Shown one piece after another: positions 36,174 through 44,821 of a stretch of 64,000 bases of DNA. Numbering within the stretch: the first letter of the stretch is position 1; every line of letters starts with the position of its first letter. The stretch comes from Haliscomenobacter sp033763495 (GTDB lineage Bacteria > Bacteroidota > Bacteroidia > Chitinophagales > Saprospiraceae): the NCBI RefSeq assembly GCF_033763495.1, contig NZ_JANRKL010000115.1:1-64000 (forward strand), given 5' to 3'. Both the position numbers and the translations under genes were made by a program. The notes under the pieces are model-generated. The model saw nothing but the letters and a program-made list of their open reading frames with translations. It was not told where the DNA came from and ran no database searches.

Positions 36174-37097
36174 ATGGCACTCTCACTGGATAAAATTAAA
36201 TCGGCCCTGGAAGACGGCCTCCTCTCCTTCCCCATCACCGACATGGATGACCAAGGGGCCTTCAAAGCCGACACTTATGCCGAAAGACTGAGCTGGTTCA
36301 TCTCACACGGGGTGTCCAGCGTATTTGTAGCAGGTGGCACGGGGGAGTTTTTTTCCTTGTCTGCTGCCGAATACCAAGCCTTGGTTGAAGTAGCGGCCAG
36401 CACAGTACAAGGCGCTACTCCCGTCATTGCCGGTGCCGGACGCAGCATTCCCGATGCAGTGGCCTGTGCAAAAATGGCCGAAAAAGCAGGGATCGACGCC
36501 TTGCTGCTCTTCCCCCCCTACCTCACCGAATGCCCGGCTGAAGGCGTGTTCAATTACGCCAAAGCCATCCTACAACAAACCAGCCTGCCCGTTATTTATT
36601 ACAACCGAGGCAATGGCGTCCTGCAAGCCGATCACGTTGCCCGACTGGCCGAAGCTTGCCCCAACCTCATCGGCCTCAAGGATGGCACCAGCAACATGCA
36701 AGACCTGAACATGATCATTCGGACGGTTGGCGATCGCCTGTCCTACATCGGCGGCGCACCCACGGCGGAGATCATTTCGGAGGCTTATCTATCCGTTGGG
36801 GTGAATACTTATTCGTCGGCGGTGTTCAATTTTGTACCCGAACTGGCCAATCATTTTTACAAAAGTCTGCGGGCGGGTGACAAGGCTATGGTGGAAAAAA
36901 TTCTGCAAGTTTTTTTCATTCCCTTTGTACAACTGCGCAACAAAAAAAACGGTTACGCGGTGAGTTTGATCAAAGCGGGTGCTCAAATTGTAGGGCGTAG
37001 TGCTGGTCAGGTTAGGGCTCCCCTCGTGATGCCAAGTGCTCAGGAAGTGGCCGAATTGGAAAAATTGATCGAAAATGGGCTGGCATTGTTGAGCTAA
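36174..37097 (+). CDS. kdgD: 5-dehydro-4-deoxyglucarate dehydratase
   Basis: A DapA-superfamily aldolase-fold enzyme, 307 residues. It converts 5-dehydro-4-deoxyglucarate to 2,5-dioxopentanoate with loss of water and CO2. Visible features are LLSFPITDMDDQGAF, the GGTGEFFSLS loop that is specific to KdgD, the active-site Tyr (VIYYNRGNG, about 143) and the Schiff-base lysine Lys169 in LIGLKDG. Together with garD it covers two steps of galactarate degradation. The expected 2,5-dioxopentanoate dehydrogenase is not in this window. Confidence 0.93.
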   Translation: MALSLDKIKSALEDGLLSFPITDMDDQGAFKADTYAERLSWFISHGVSSVFVAGGTGEFFSLSAAEYQALVEVAASTVQGATPVIAGAGRSIPDAVACAKMAEKAGIDALLLFPPYLTECPAEGVFNYAKAILQQTSLPVIYYNRGNGVLQADHVARLAEACPNLIGLKDGTSNMQDLNMIIRTVGDRLSYIGGAPTAEIISEAYLSVGVNTYSSAVFNFVPELANHFYKSLRAGDKAMVEKILQVFFIPFVQLRNKKNGYAVSLIKAGAQIVGRSAGQVRAPLVMPSAQEVAELEKLIENGLALLS

Positions 37098-37123
37098 AAC
37101 AGGACTCATGGTATCTTGTTGGC

Positions 37124-37657
37124 ATGGAAGCACAAGTCACATTTGCTTATTTTCAGTCCTCGGATTTGCCACTTTTGCTGGATTATTTGCAGCAGCTGAG
37201 TCCGGCTACCCGCAAAAGATTTGGCCCCCATCCTTTTGATGAAGCGACCATCCTGCGTTTTTACGCTGACCCTTTCGAAGTCTGGGGCTTTCTGGCCAAA
37301 TCAGCTCAAACTGGAGCAATTGTAGCCTATGCCCCGGTCAAACGTGGGTACCTGGAACACGATCGCCCGCGTTTGGAAGCCTATGGGTTGAATCTCAGTA
37401 AACACACGGACTGCACCTTTGCCCCCTCCGTAGCGGATAACTGGCAAGGCCAGGGTCTCGGCGGCCAGCTTTTCAATTTTATCCAGGCTGAACTACAAGC
37501 GCGTGGAATCCGACGGGTGATTTTGTGGGGCGGTGTACAAGCCAGCAATGCAGCTGCGTTGCGCTTTTATGAAAAAATGGGGTTTCGGGTTTTGGGGGGA
37601 TTTGAATATGAGGGCGGGAATTGGGATATGGTGAAGGAGTGGGGAGTGTCGGTTTGA
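37124..37657 (+). CDS. GNAT-family N-acetyltransferase
   Basis: A 177-residue acetyltransferase. The acetyl-CoA-binding motif A is WQGQGLGGQLFNF (about 107-119), and motif B follows as NAAALRFYEKMGFRVLGGF. It follows kdgD by 26 bases and may be a passenger of that transcript. The acceptor is unknown. Confidence 0.88.
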   Translation: MEAQVTFAYFQSSDLPLLLDYLQQLSPATRKRFGPHPFDEATILRFYADPFEVWGFLAKSAQTGAIVAYAPVKRGYLEHDRPRLEAYGLNLSKHTDCTFAPSVADNWQGQGLGGQLFNFIQAELQARGIRRVILWGGVQASNAAALRFYEKMGFRVLGGFEYEGGNWDMVKEWGVSV

Positions 37658-37666
37658 TAAAGCACC

Positions 37667-37697
37667 TTGTTTTTTCACTTAAAAAATAATAATTTTG
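37667..37697 (+). promoter_or_regulatory. Candidate promoter of the xisH-xisI operon
   Basis: TTG (37667-37669), a 20-base spacer and TAATTTTG (37690-37697) fit the Bacteroidota consensus well. The expected start of transcription coincides with the ATG at 37702, so the mRNA could be leaderless. Confidence 0.5.
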
Positions 37698-37701
37698 TTT
37701 C

Positions 37702-38121
37702 ATGGCAAAAGACCTGCATCACATCATTGTTCGAAGAGCCCTTGAAAAGGATGGGTGGACAATCACCCATGATCCATACTTGATTCGCAGGATGAATCGC
37801 AAGCCATATGAAGTTGATCTAGGTGCAGAAAAGTTTATCGCAGCTGAACGCGAATCAGAAACAATTGCGGTAGAAATCAAAAGCTTTCTTGGATCATCAA
37901 TGACATATGATTTTCATGCAGCTTTCGGACAGTATGGGGTTTATCGTTTTTTCATGGATGAACGAGATTCAAGTCGGCAACTTTTTCTTGCCATCCCAGA
38001 AGAAGCTTTCCAAACCTTTTTCTTAACCCCTGACATTGAGGCTATTTGCGACCACTTTAAAGTCAAGCTTTTGGTTTACAATTCTATTCAAGAGGAAATT
38101 GTAACATGGATAAAAAGATAA
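37702..38121 (+). CDS. xisH: XisH-family protein (PD-(D/E)xK-like)
   Basis: A 139-residue XisH homologue. XisH and XisI were first described as factors needed for excision of the cyanobacterial fdxN element, and XisH has a restriction-endonuclease-like fold. The core here is YEVDLGAEKFIAAERESETIAVEIKSF, which shows the Asp plus E-x-K active-site pattern, followed by FHAAFGQYGVYRFFM. The gene overlaps xisI by 16 bases, so the proteins are likely made together. No excision element or recombinase is nearby, and a nuclease or defence role is possible. Confidence 0.9.
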   Translation: MAKDLHHIIVRRALEKDGWTITHDPYLIRRMNRKPYEVDLGAEKFIAAERESETIAVEIKSFLGSSMTYDFHAAFGQYGVYRFFMDERDSSRQLFLAIPEEAFQTFFLTPDIEAICDHFKVKLLVYNSIQEEIVTWIKR

Positions 38122-38444
38122 AAAAATACCAGCACTTACTGGAATCCTTTTTGCAAGAGGAGGCCAGTAGCAAAATGATTCCTGGAATCGAGTTTCAGGT
38201 TATCACCGACACGCTTCATCACCATTACCAGTTGATCGAAACTGGCTGGTACGAGAAACAATTCATTCACAGCGTGCTATTTCATTTTCACATCAAACCC
38301 AATGGCAAAATATGGCTACTGGCTAACAATACCGATGTGCTCATAGCTGAGGAGCTGGTGAAAAAAGGTGTACCTGCAGGGGATATTGTGATTGGATTTC
38401 ATCCTGAGCATGTACGGGGGAGTACTGGGTTTGCGGTGGCTTAA
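38106..38444 (+). CDS. xisI: XisI-family protein
   Basis: A 112-residue XisI homologue. The pattern is a short N-terminal helix, then HHYQLIETGWYEKQFIHSVLFHFHIKPNGKIWLLANNTD, followed by the C-terminal LVKKGVPAGDIVIGFHPEHVRGSTGFAVA, which is strongly diagnostic. It starts inside the xisH 3' end. XisI is regarded as the partner that regulates XisH; an antitoxin-like function is inferred only. Confidence 0.92.
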   Translation: MDKKIKKYQHLLESFLQEEASSKMIPGIEFQVITDTLHHHYQLIETGWYEKQFIHSVLFHFHIKPNGKIWLLANNTDVLIAEELVKKGVPAGDIVIGFHPEHVRGSTGFAVA

Positions 38445-38465
38445 AATCAACTGAAAAATCAAATA

Positions 38466-39485
38466 ATGAATAAATCAAACATCCTCATTTTCTTATCCTT
38501 TCATCTGCTAATGTTTTGTACTAATAGGGCAGATAAACCCCAAAAGCCTTCGGCAAATATTGATGATTGCCCATGCATTTTAGATGACTTAACTCAAAAA
38601 AGTACATCATTTAAACAAATGACCTCGTCTTCTAGCAAAGAATTCAACGGAGAATTCGACCCTCAAATCAAAGGAGTAATAAATAAAATTATTGAAATAG
38701 ATGCCTTAATAAAATTAAAATATTCTAATAAAAATGATACTACCAATCTTGGGCACACTTTAACCAATGCTGGAGCCAATTACAGTATTGAGTTCCTCGA
38801 AAAATATATGTTAGAAAGAGAAATTTTTTGTGCAAAATATATAGCTTTTTGTAGAGACACGAGCATCAAAGATTCTATCAAAACACATATATACATTAAT
38901 GAAATCAACAATTTTGCTTCATTCTTAAGGAATCATACATCTACCAACTCTATAAACTCACCTAAAACTTTTACACCAATTAAATCAAAACCTCAAATTC
39001 AACAGAAGATTATCGACTCCGAAATAAATGGTGATAACATAAATTTAACCCAAGGGGATAATAGTGTTTTTGACAATAGAAAAACTTATGTTAGAAAAAA
39101 ACTTAGCCAGAGAGAAATACCAAGAAAAACCATTGAAGAAATAAGCATAGAACTTGAGAAATGTAAAGGTACAAATCTTGACATACAACTTTTAAACCAA
39201 GATAGCGAAGCTCAAAAACTGGCTACAGATTTATTGGAAATAATAAAAAAGGCTTCACTAAAAAATGTAGGAGTAATGTATTCTTTAAGCCCTTCTGATT
39301 TTATGGGAATAAAGATAAACTTACAAAAGGACTTCAACCAATGCCATGCTCTTATTTTGAAACAATTGTACTATAAGACACCCGAGTTAAACTGGGAGGT
39401 TGTTTATCTTTCCGAAGAAACCAATTTGTTTGATGGAGTTCTGATCCAAATCGGTGGTAATCCCGAAAATTATGCAAAAGAGTAG
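38466..39485 (+). CDS. AT-rich gene of unknown function downstream of xisHI
   Basis: A 339-residue protein with an N-terminal hydrophobic segment (about 5-19) ending in MFCTN, which could be an atypical lipoprotein signal. A Ser/Asn-rich region follows. Near residues 183-197 the sequence reads DSEINGDNINLTQGDN, which resembles the GDxINxxxGD repeats of some signalling NTPase-associated proteins. The C-terminal 110 residues form an alpha/beta region with no known match. Codon use is clearly more AT-rich than the neighbours, suggesting recent acquisition. It starts 21 bases after xisI, so cotranscription is likely. Confidence 0.55.
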   Translation: MNKSNILIFLSFHLLMFCTNRADKPQKPSANIDDCPCILDDLTQKSTSFKQMTSSSSKEFNGEFDPQIKGVINKIIEIDALIKLKYSNKNDTTNLGHTLTNAGANYSIEFLEKYMLEREIFCAKYIAFCRDTSIKDSIKTHIYINEINNFASFLRNHTSTNSINSPKTFTPIKSKPQIQQKIIDSEINGDNINLTQGDNSVFDNRKTYVRKKLSQREIPRKTIEEISIELEKCKGTNLDIQLLNQDSEAQKLATDLLEIIKKASLKNVGVMYSLSPSDFMGIKINLQKDFNQCHALILKQLYYKTPELNWEVVYLSEETNLFDGVLIQIGGNPENYAKE

Positions 39486-39490
39486 CCCCC

Positions 39491-42400
39491 TCAAAACACC
39501 GCCCCAACCTGCACCCGCCCCACATTCACGACCCTACTCTCTCCCGTTTTCCGGCCCTCATAACTAAACCTCAACTGCAAATTCTTTGCGATCTGCCGAT
39601 CCAAACTCACATTCCACAACCAATTCGTACCCGGCTGTAAACCATTCAAAATCGCAAAACCCGTTGGTGAATTGGCCATGCCTTGAAAATCGATGTTCAC
39701 CCAGGAAACCTTGCCCCGTAGGGCCGATTTGCTCGCCTTGGAGTAAGTAAAATCTGCACTCAGGTCGTGCTGCTGCGCGCCTATAGGCGTTTGCTCCAGA
39801 GTGTTTTGATTCCTTTGATAACGATACTGGAAAATGCTGCGAAAATCGGCGGCGGGTTGCCAGGTCAATTGGGGCTCGTATTTTTGGAATTGCAGGCGGT
39901 AGTCTTTGTTGTTGAAAGACTCCGAATCGGCGCTGCGCAGGCCGCGGGCCACATTGAGCTTAAGGCTGAGCACTTTGTTGAGGTTCCAGCGGCCCTGGAT
40001 GAAATGCTCTTGTAGGGCGCGGCTTTCAAAACCGGTAGTTTGCACCAGTTTGCTGCGCGTATCGGTATTGCCGATCTGGATTTCCCATTTGGGGCTGGCG
40101 CGGTTGATGAACAGGATGTGGCGGCCATTGGCACTAGCAGCGACCAGGTTGGTGTCACTTAGATTGAGGGCCAGGGGGTTCCAGTTGAAACCTTGCTCCC
40201 GGTCTTGCACCTTGCGACTGATGCGCCAGGACGATTGTAAGGCCAGGGTTTTGAGGTAACTTTTAATCCCCGTTTTGGCATTGAACCAGCGCGCCCGCGG
40301 GTCGATGTTGATGCTTTGGTTCCAATTCACGTAGTTGTTGCGGATGTATTGGTCGGTGATGGTGGCCACCCGGATGTAGTTGGCTTGATCGGGGAAGGGT
40401 GAAATTTCCATTTCGTTAGGCTGAATCACGCCATCGCGGTTGTACAAGGAGTCTTGCCAAATGTACAAACCTTCGCCGGGTGCCACCCGAATGTAGGTGA
40501 ATTCGAGGCGGGGTTCCTGACCTGAACCCAATTCGTAAGTGGTATTGGCCCGCGCCAGCCCTTTCCACAGTGCTGCATTCACATCAATCCGGCCCAGCAG
40601 GGTATTGCCAGTATTGGCATTTGACTGGCTTTGGAAAATTTCCAGTTGCCGATAAGTCAGGTTGCCATTAAGTCCAAAGGCTTGTTTGAGTTGCAGTTTG
40701 CTGTTCCAGCGCCATTCACTGGCATTGCTGAGCGGTTGGTAAATGCCTTCGACGGGGCGGGTATCTTGTCGGTTTACGTATTCCAGCCCCCCCTCCCACT
40801 TGCGGCTTTCGGGGCTTTTGAGGTAAAAACGTTGGCTAAAAAAGCGAAAACTGCTGCCCGTCAAAGAGTCCTGAGCCGGAGCAAAACGATCGTTTTGTTC
40901 CCCCTCGGCAGCCCAGCCTAGTGACCAATTTTTTAATTTTTTGAAGGTTTTGTCCACACTCAGTTGGGGGCGAAAAAAGCGGCGTTCTTCCCCATTGGCA
41001 TCGGCTTGCAGGCTACTGGCGAATCCCTTGAGTTGCCAGCCTTTCCAGGTACTTTCGCCGCTCAGTTCGTGGCGGGTGCCCTGGTATTGTTTTTCCCGCA
41101 AAAAAGTACTGAAGCCATAGTTTAGCGCCCCAACTCCGGTTTTACTCAGGCTCCATTCCGCCCGGGCAACTTGTTCATTGGCCGCAGTCACGGTGCCCTG
41201 CCCTTGGAAGTCAGCCAGACTCCAATCCCGCAAAAATTCCGGGTTTCGATAAGGGTTCAAACTGCGGAAATTGCGTTGCACCGCCTCGTAACTCAGGCGC
41301 AGGTTCATCTCCGGGGCGGCCGTTTTTTTACCCAACAATAGCCGTTGTCTAAACTGCGTAAAAGCTGCCCAGCCCGCGTCGTCTTGCTGATCGAGGGTAG
41401 AAAAGCGGTTGCGGTCGTAATGCGAGAGCGCCACTTCGGTTTGTAAACTGGTGTTTTGGTTCGGTGTCCAGTTTTGGCCTACGGTCACCATCCTTTGCTT
41501 TTGAGGCGTACTCAGGGCAATCACGGGGGCGTACTCGCCCATGGGCGCACAGGTGATGGGATCGGGTGGCACCCAGATGTACACCCGTTCGTTGGCCGTT
41601 TGGGCGGGTGCCAATTGGTAGTTTCCCTGATTCGGCCCCAGGAAGGAGAAGCTGGCGGTATACCTGGCTTTTTGTGGATTGTTGCTAAAAACGAGTACGG
41701 AATCGCGCTGTCCACAAGCCAAAAGAGTATCCCGCAACTCGTAAAAGACCCGACTGGCTACAAATTCCTCCTGTTCGCGCAAACCTGAAGCTACGGCTTT
41801 AGCAGGGTCATCCCCAGCCAGTTGCAGGGCCATACGCTCCGACTCGCCGATGGAAAGCCCGCCTGTGGAACTGCGACTGTCTTGCTCCTGATACAAATTC
41901 ACATAAGCCCGCAAGGTTGGGGCCTGGTATTGCACCCCTGCGGCCACTAGGGTGCGCAGGTAGTTCTGATCTGCGTATTCAAACTCGGCAATGATGCGGC
42001 TTTCGCGGCTAATCAGGTGGCGGGAAGTAAAGGTGATCTCACCTCGGTTGTAGTCCACAATGTAATCCTGGTCTTGCCCACGTTGCAGGCGTTGACCGTT
42101 GAGCCAGATTTTTTCGGTGCCTGACAGCACGATGATGAAGCGTTCATTGTTGGGGCCCCGTAGTTTGTAGGGGCCTTGGTTGCCTTCGCTGGAAGTGATT
42201 ATGTTGCGGGCAAATTTACCACGGGAAACGGCGATGCTGGCATTGTTTTGCAGACTGCTTTTTTCACCCAGTTTTTGTTTTTGCCCAAAAGTTGCCCCTT
42301 GCAGTTTTTTGTAATAGTTCATAAAATAGCTGTCCGGGCGATTGATTTCGTAATCACCGGCGGTGAGTTGGGTGTCTTTTTTGCGCAATTGTACAAATAC

Positions 42401-43006
42401 GCGGTCGAGCTCCTGGAGTTGTACGGTATTGCCTTCGGGTTGGATGGGGATACTTTCATCGGAAATGGCGGCGAGGATTTGGACGCCATCACCCAGGTCG
42501 CCGGCCAGTTGTAGGTTAAAATTAGAGTTGAGCACCAAATCCTGGCGGTTGCCAAGGGAGACGCCACGGGAAAAATTGCCGCTGTAGTTCAATTGACGAA
42601 AATCGACCAGCGGGCCTTCGTTGCGAATGGCGATGCGGGTGCCGCCGAGGATACTGGGTTGCCGCAGCTTGCTGGTATCCAACAAACGGAAACTTTGGGA
42701 AAGAGAAGCGGGCAAAACCCGATAAGTCATTTCAAAGGGTGGGCTCAATTGCGCCGTATCCACCCGCCAGATCAATAAGTTGAATTGTACCCGATACCAG
42801 GAGGTGTCCAGTAAGCGCTGGGTGTTTTTTTCGCGAATTTGAACCGTGTGAGGCAAAATGAGCAGGGTGTCCAGTGGGCGATTGTTTTTGCAATGCACAA
42901 GCGGAATCCTGCGCCAATTGCTTTGGGACGATTGTTGAGCATGAGCGGACAATCCACTCAGCACAACAAATACCAACAGGCTCAGCATAATTCTCCACTC
43001 CCCCAT
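39491..43006 (-). CDS. Very large outer-membrane beta-barrel protein
   Basis: A 1171-residue exported protein. The signal peptide (about 1-23) is followed by a beta-sandwich-like domain (about 30-120). Next comes a region including NLQLAGDLGDGVQILAAISDESIPIQPEGN and LSGTEKIWLNGQRLQRGQDQDYIVDYNRGEITFT at about 170-340. The rest, to the C-terminal Phe, is barrel-like, with dozens of amphipathic strands ending in aromatic residues. The mid-region distantly recalls the SprA-type surface proteins of Bacteroidota, but is much shorter. No partner genes are adjacent. The start is ATG 43006 or 42988. Confidence 0.65.
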   Translation of the reverse strand: MGEWRIMLSLLVFVVLSGLSAHAQQSSQSNWRRIPLVHCKNNRPLDTLLILPHTVQIREKNTQRLLDTSWYRVQFNLLIWRVDTAQLSPPFEMTYRVLPASLSQSFRLLDTSKLRQPSILGGTRIAIRNEGPLVDFRQLNYSGNFSRGVSLGNRQDLVLNSNFNLQLAGDLGDGVQILAAISDESIPIQPEGNTVQLQELDRVFVQLRKKDTQLTAGDYEINRPDSYFMNYYKKLQGATFGQKQKLGEKSSLQNNASIAVSRGKFARNIITSSEGNQGPYKLRGPNNERFIIVLSGTEKIWLNGQRLQRGQDQDYIVDYNRGEITFTSRHLISRESRIIAEFEYADQNYLRTLVAAGVQYQAPTLRAYVNLYQEQDSRSSTGGLSIGESERMALQLAGDDPAKAVASGLREQEEFVASRVFYELRDTLLACGQRDSVLVFSNNPQKARYTASFSFLGPNQGNYQLAPAQTANERVYIWVPPDPITCAPMGEYAPVIALSTPQKQRMVTVGQNWTPNQNTSLQTEVALSHYDRNRFSTLDQQDDAGWAAFTQFRQRLLLGKKTAAPEMNLRLSYEAVQRNFRSLNPYRNPEFLRDWSLADFQGQGTVTAANEQVARAEWSLSKTGVGALNYGFSTFLREKQYQGTRHELSGESTWKGWQLKGFASSLQADANGEERRFFRPQLSVDKTFKKLKNWSLGWAAEGEQNDRFAPAQDSLTGSSFRFFSQRFYLKSPESRKWEGGLEYVNRQDTRPVEGIYQPLSNASEWRWNSKLQLKQAFGLNGNLTYRQLEIFQSQSNANTGNTLLGRIDVNAALWKGLARANTTYELGSGQEPRLEFTYIRVAPGEGLYIWQDSLYNRDGVIQPNEMEISPFPDQANYIRVATITDQYIRNNYVNWNQSINIDPRARWFNAKTGIKSYLKTLALQSSWRISRKVQDREQGFNWNPLALNLSDTNLVAASANGRHILFINRASPKWEIQIGNTDTRSKLVQTTGFESRALQEHFIQGRWNLNKVLSLKLNVARGLRSADSESFNNKDYRLQFQKYEPQLTWQPAADFRSIFQYRYQRNQNTLEQTPIGAQQHDLSADFTYSKASKSALRGKVSWVNIDFQGMANSPTGFAILNGLQPGTNWLWNVSLDRQIAKNLQLRFSYEGRKTGESRVVNVGRVQVGAVF

Positions 43007-43275
43007 GCAGCAATAATCGATTTCGGAATTTCTAACGTAAGATAGAGAGGATTTGGTTTGAAGATGCTGCCTTGATGAGCAAAGTGTAGTTTAGTGAACA
43101 CAATAAAAGGAAATCAGAAAACCTGCCCAATGTGAACTAGATCACTGTTTCCCCTTTTTATCCACTCTACTTTTGTACCCGTTCGGTTCATACAACCTAA
43201 ATAAAGTTTGAGTTGTTTCTGGGATACATGAACGAACTTTCATATTTTCGTATCATTCTCTAAAGTCACCACACT

Positions 43276-44730
43276 ATGAAAGTAGAGCAAATCTATACCG
43301 GTTGCCTGGCCGAGGCAGCGTATTATATCGAAAGTGAAGGCGAAGCAGTCATCATTGATCCGCTGCGGGAAACTAAACCTTACCTGGAAAAACTAGCTGA
43401 AAACGGCAGCAAGCTCAAATACATTTTTGAGACACATTTCCATGCGGACTTCGTTTCGGGGCACATTGACCTCGCCGAAAAGACGGGGGCAACCATTGTA
43501 TATGGCCCTACCGCCGCTACGACGTTTGACATTCACCAGGCAAAGGATGGAGAGTTATTGCAATTGGGGAATGTAAGCTTTAAGGTATTGCATACTCCTG
43601 GCCATACTCCCGAGAGCACCACTTATTTGTTGAAAGACGAAGACGGCGAAGATTTTGCCATTTTCACGGGTGACACGCTGTTCATCGGCGACGTAGGCCG
43701 CCCTGATTTGGCTCAGAAATCTGGCGAGGTCACTCAGGAAGACCTGGCAGGTTGGTTGTACGACAGTTTGCGGGAAAAAATCATGCCCCTTTCTGATGAG
43801 GTCATCGTTTACCCTGGTCACGGTGCTGGTTCAGCTTGTGGTAAAAACATGAGCAAGGAAACCTGGGATACTTTGGGTCGCCAAAAGCAAAACAACTACG
43901 CCTTGCGGGCCGACATGAGCAAAGCCGAATTCATCCGTGAAGTTACCGCAGGTTTGGCACCACCACCCCAATATTTTGCCAAAAATGCCAAAATGAACAA
44001 GTCAGGCTACGACAGCATCGATGAGGTGTTGCAACGTGGCGCAACCCCACTCAGCCCAGATGAACTGGAAATGGTGGTTGAAGCCGAAGGAGCACTGGTA
44101 TTGGATGTGCGTAATGAGCAGGTATTCAAAGACGGCTTTATTCCCAACTCTATTTTTATCGGTATTGACGGCAGCTTTGCGCCTTGGGTGGGTGCCCTGA
44201 TCCCCGATTTGAAGCAGGCGATCGTGTTGGTTACTCCCGAAGGCCGGGAAGAAGAAGTGGTTACCCGCCTGGCTCGGGTAGGTTACGACAATACCCTGGG
44301 TTACCTCAAAGGCGGCATCGAAGCCTGGAAGGCTGCGGGTAAAGAACTGGATATGATTGAATCCATTGATGCAGCTGAATTGGCCAAAAGGATGGAAGCA
44401 GATCAGGTTGATCATTTGCTGGATGTACGCAAACCCACCGAGTTCATTTCCCAGCACGCTTTGGTTGCCGAAAACATTCCGCTGGACTACATCAACAACA
44501 ACATGCACAAACTGAATCCGCAGCACACTTATTACCTGCACTGCGGAGGCGGTTACCGCTCCATGGTTTTTGCCTCCATCCTACGTGCGCGTGGTTTTGA
44601 ACACCTCGTCGATATCAAAGGTGGCTGGAAAGCCATCGAAGCCGAAGCGAACATTGCCAAAACCGATTTCGCCTGCCCTACCAGCATTCCACAGGATGTG
44701 ATTGATGAGGCGATTGCGAACGCGATATAA
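43276..44730 (+). CDS. MBL-fold metallohydrolase with two rhodanese domains
   Basis: A 484-residue enzyme. The metallo-beta-lactamase domain (about 1-240) has metal-ligand motifs THFHADFVSGH, LHTPGHTPES, FTGDTLF and YPGHGAGS, close to persulfide dioxygenase (ETHE1-like). The first rhodanese domain (about 260-355) lacks the catalytic Cys: VLVTPEGR stands where the Cys loop would be. The second (about 365-475) has it, Cys423 in LHCGGGYRS. The enzyme likely oxidises glutathione- or protein-bound persulfide and shuttles sulfane sulfur. It stands alone, ending at a perfect 33-bp inverted repeat. Confidence 0.93.
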   Translation: MKVEQIYTGCLAEAAYYIESEGEAVIIDPLRETKPYLEKLAENGSKLKYIFETHFHADFVSGHIDLAEKTGATIVYGPTAATTFDIHQAKDGELLQLGNVSFKVLHTPGHTPESTTYLLKDEDGEDFAIFTGDTLFIGDVGRPDLAQKSGEVTQEDLAGWLYDSLREKIMPLSDEVIVYPGHGAGSACGKNMSKETWDTLGRQKQNNYALRADMSKAEFIREVTAGLAPPPQYFAKNAKMNKSGYDSIDEVLQRGATPLSPDELEMVVEAEGALVLDVRNEQVFKDGFIPNSIFIGIDGSFAPWVGALIPDLKQAIVLVTPEGREEEVVTRLARVGYDNTLGYLKGGIEAWKAAGKELDMIESIDAAELAKRMEADQVDHLLDVRKPTEFISQHALVAENIPLDYINNNMHKLNPQHTYYLHCGGGYRSMVFASILRARGFEHLVDIKGGWKAIEAEANIAKTDFACPTSIPQDVIDEAIANAI

Positions 44731-44736
44731 TTTGAA

Positions 44737-44816
44737 TGATGAGTAATAAATGATGAGTGATGAATTGTCAATGCAACGCTTCAGACAATTCATCACTCAT
44801 CATTTATTACTCATCA
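44737..44816. terminator. Perfect 33-bp inverted repeat, probable bidirectional terminator
   Basis: Arms 44737-44769 and 44784-44816 are exact reverse complements, with a 14-base loop. It fills almost the whole gap between two convergent genes. The arms are AT-rich, with internal GATGAGT repeats, and no clear T-tract follows. Confidence 0.78.
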
Positions 44817-44821
44817 CTACA

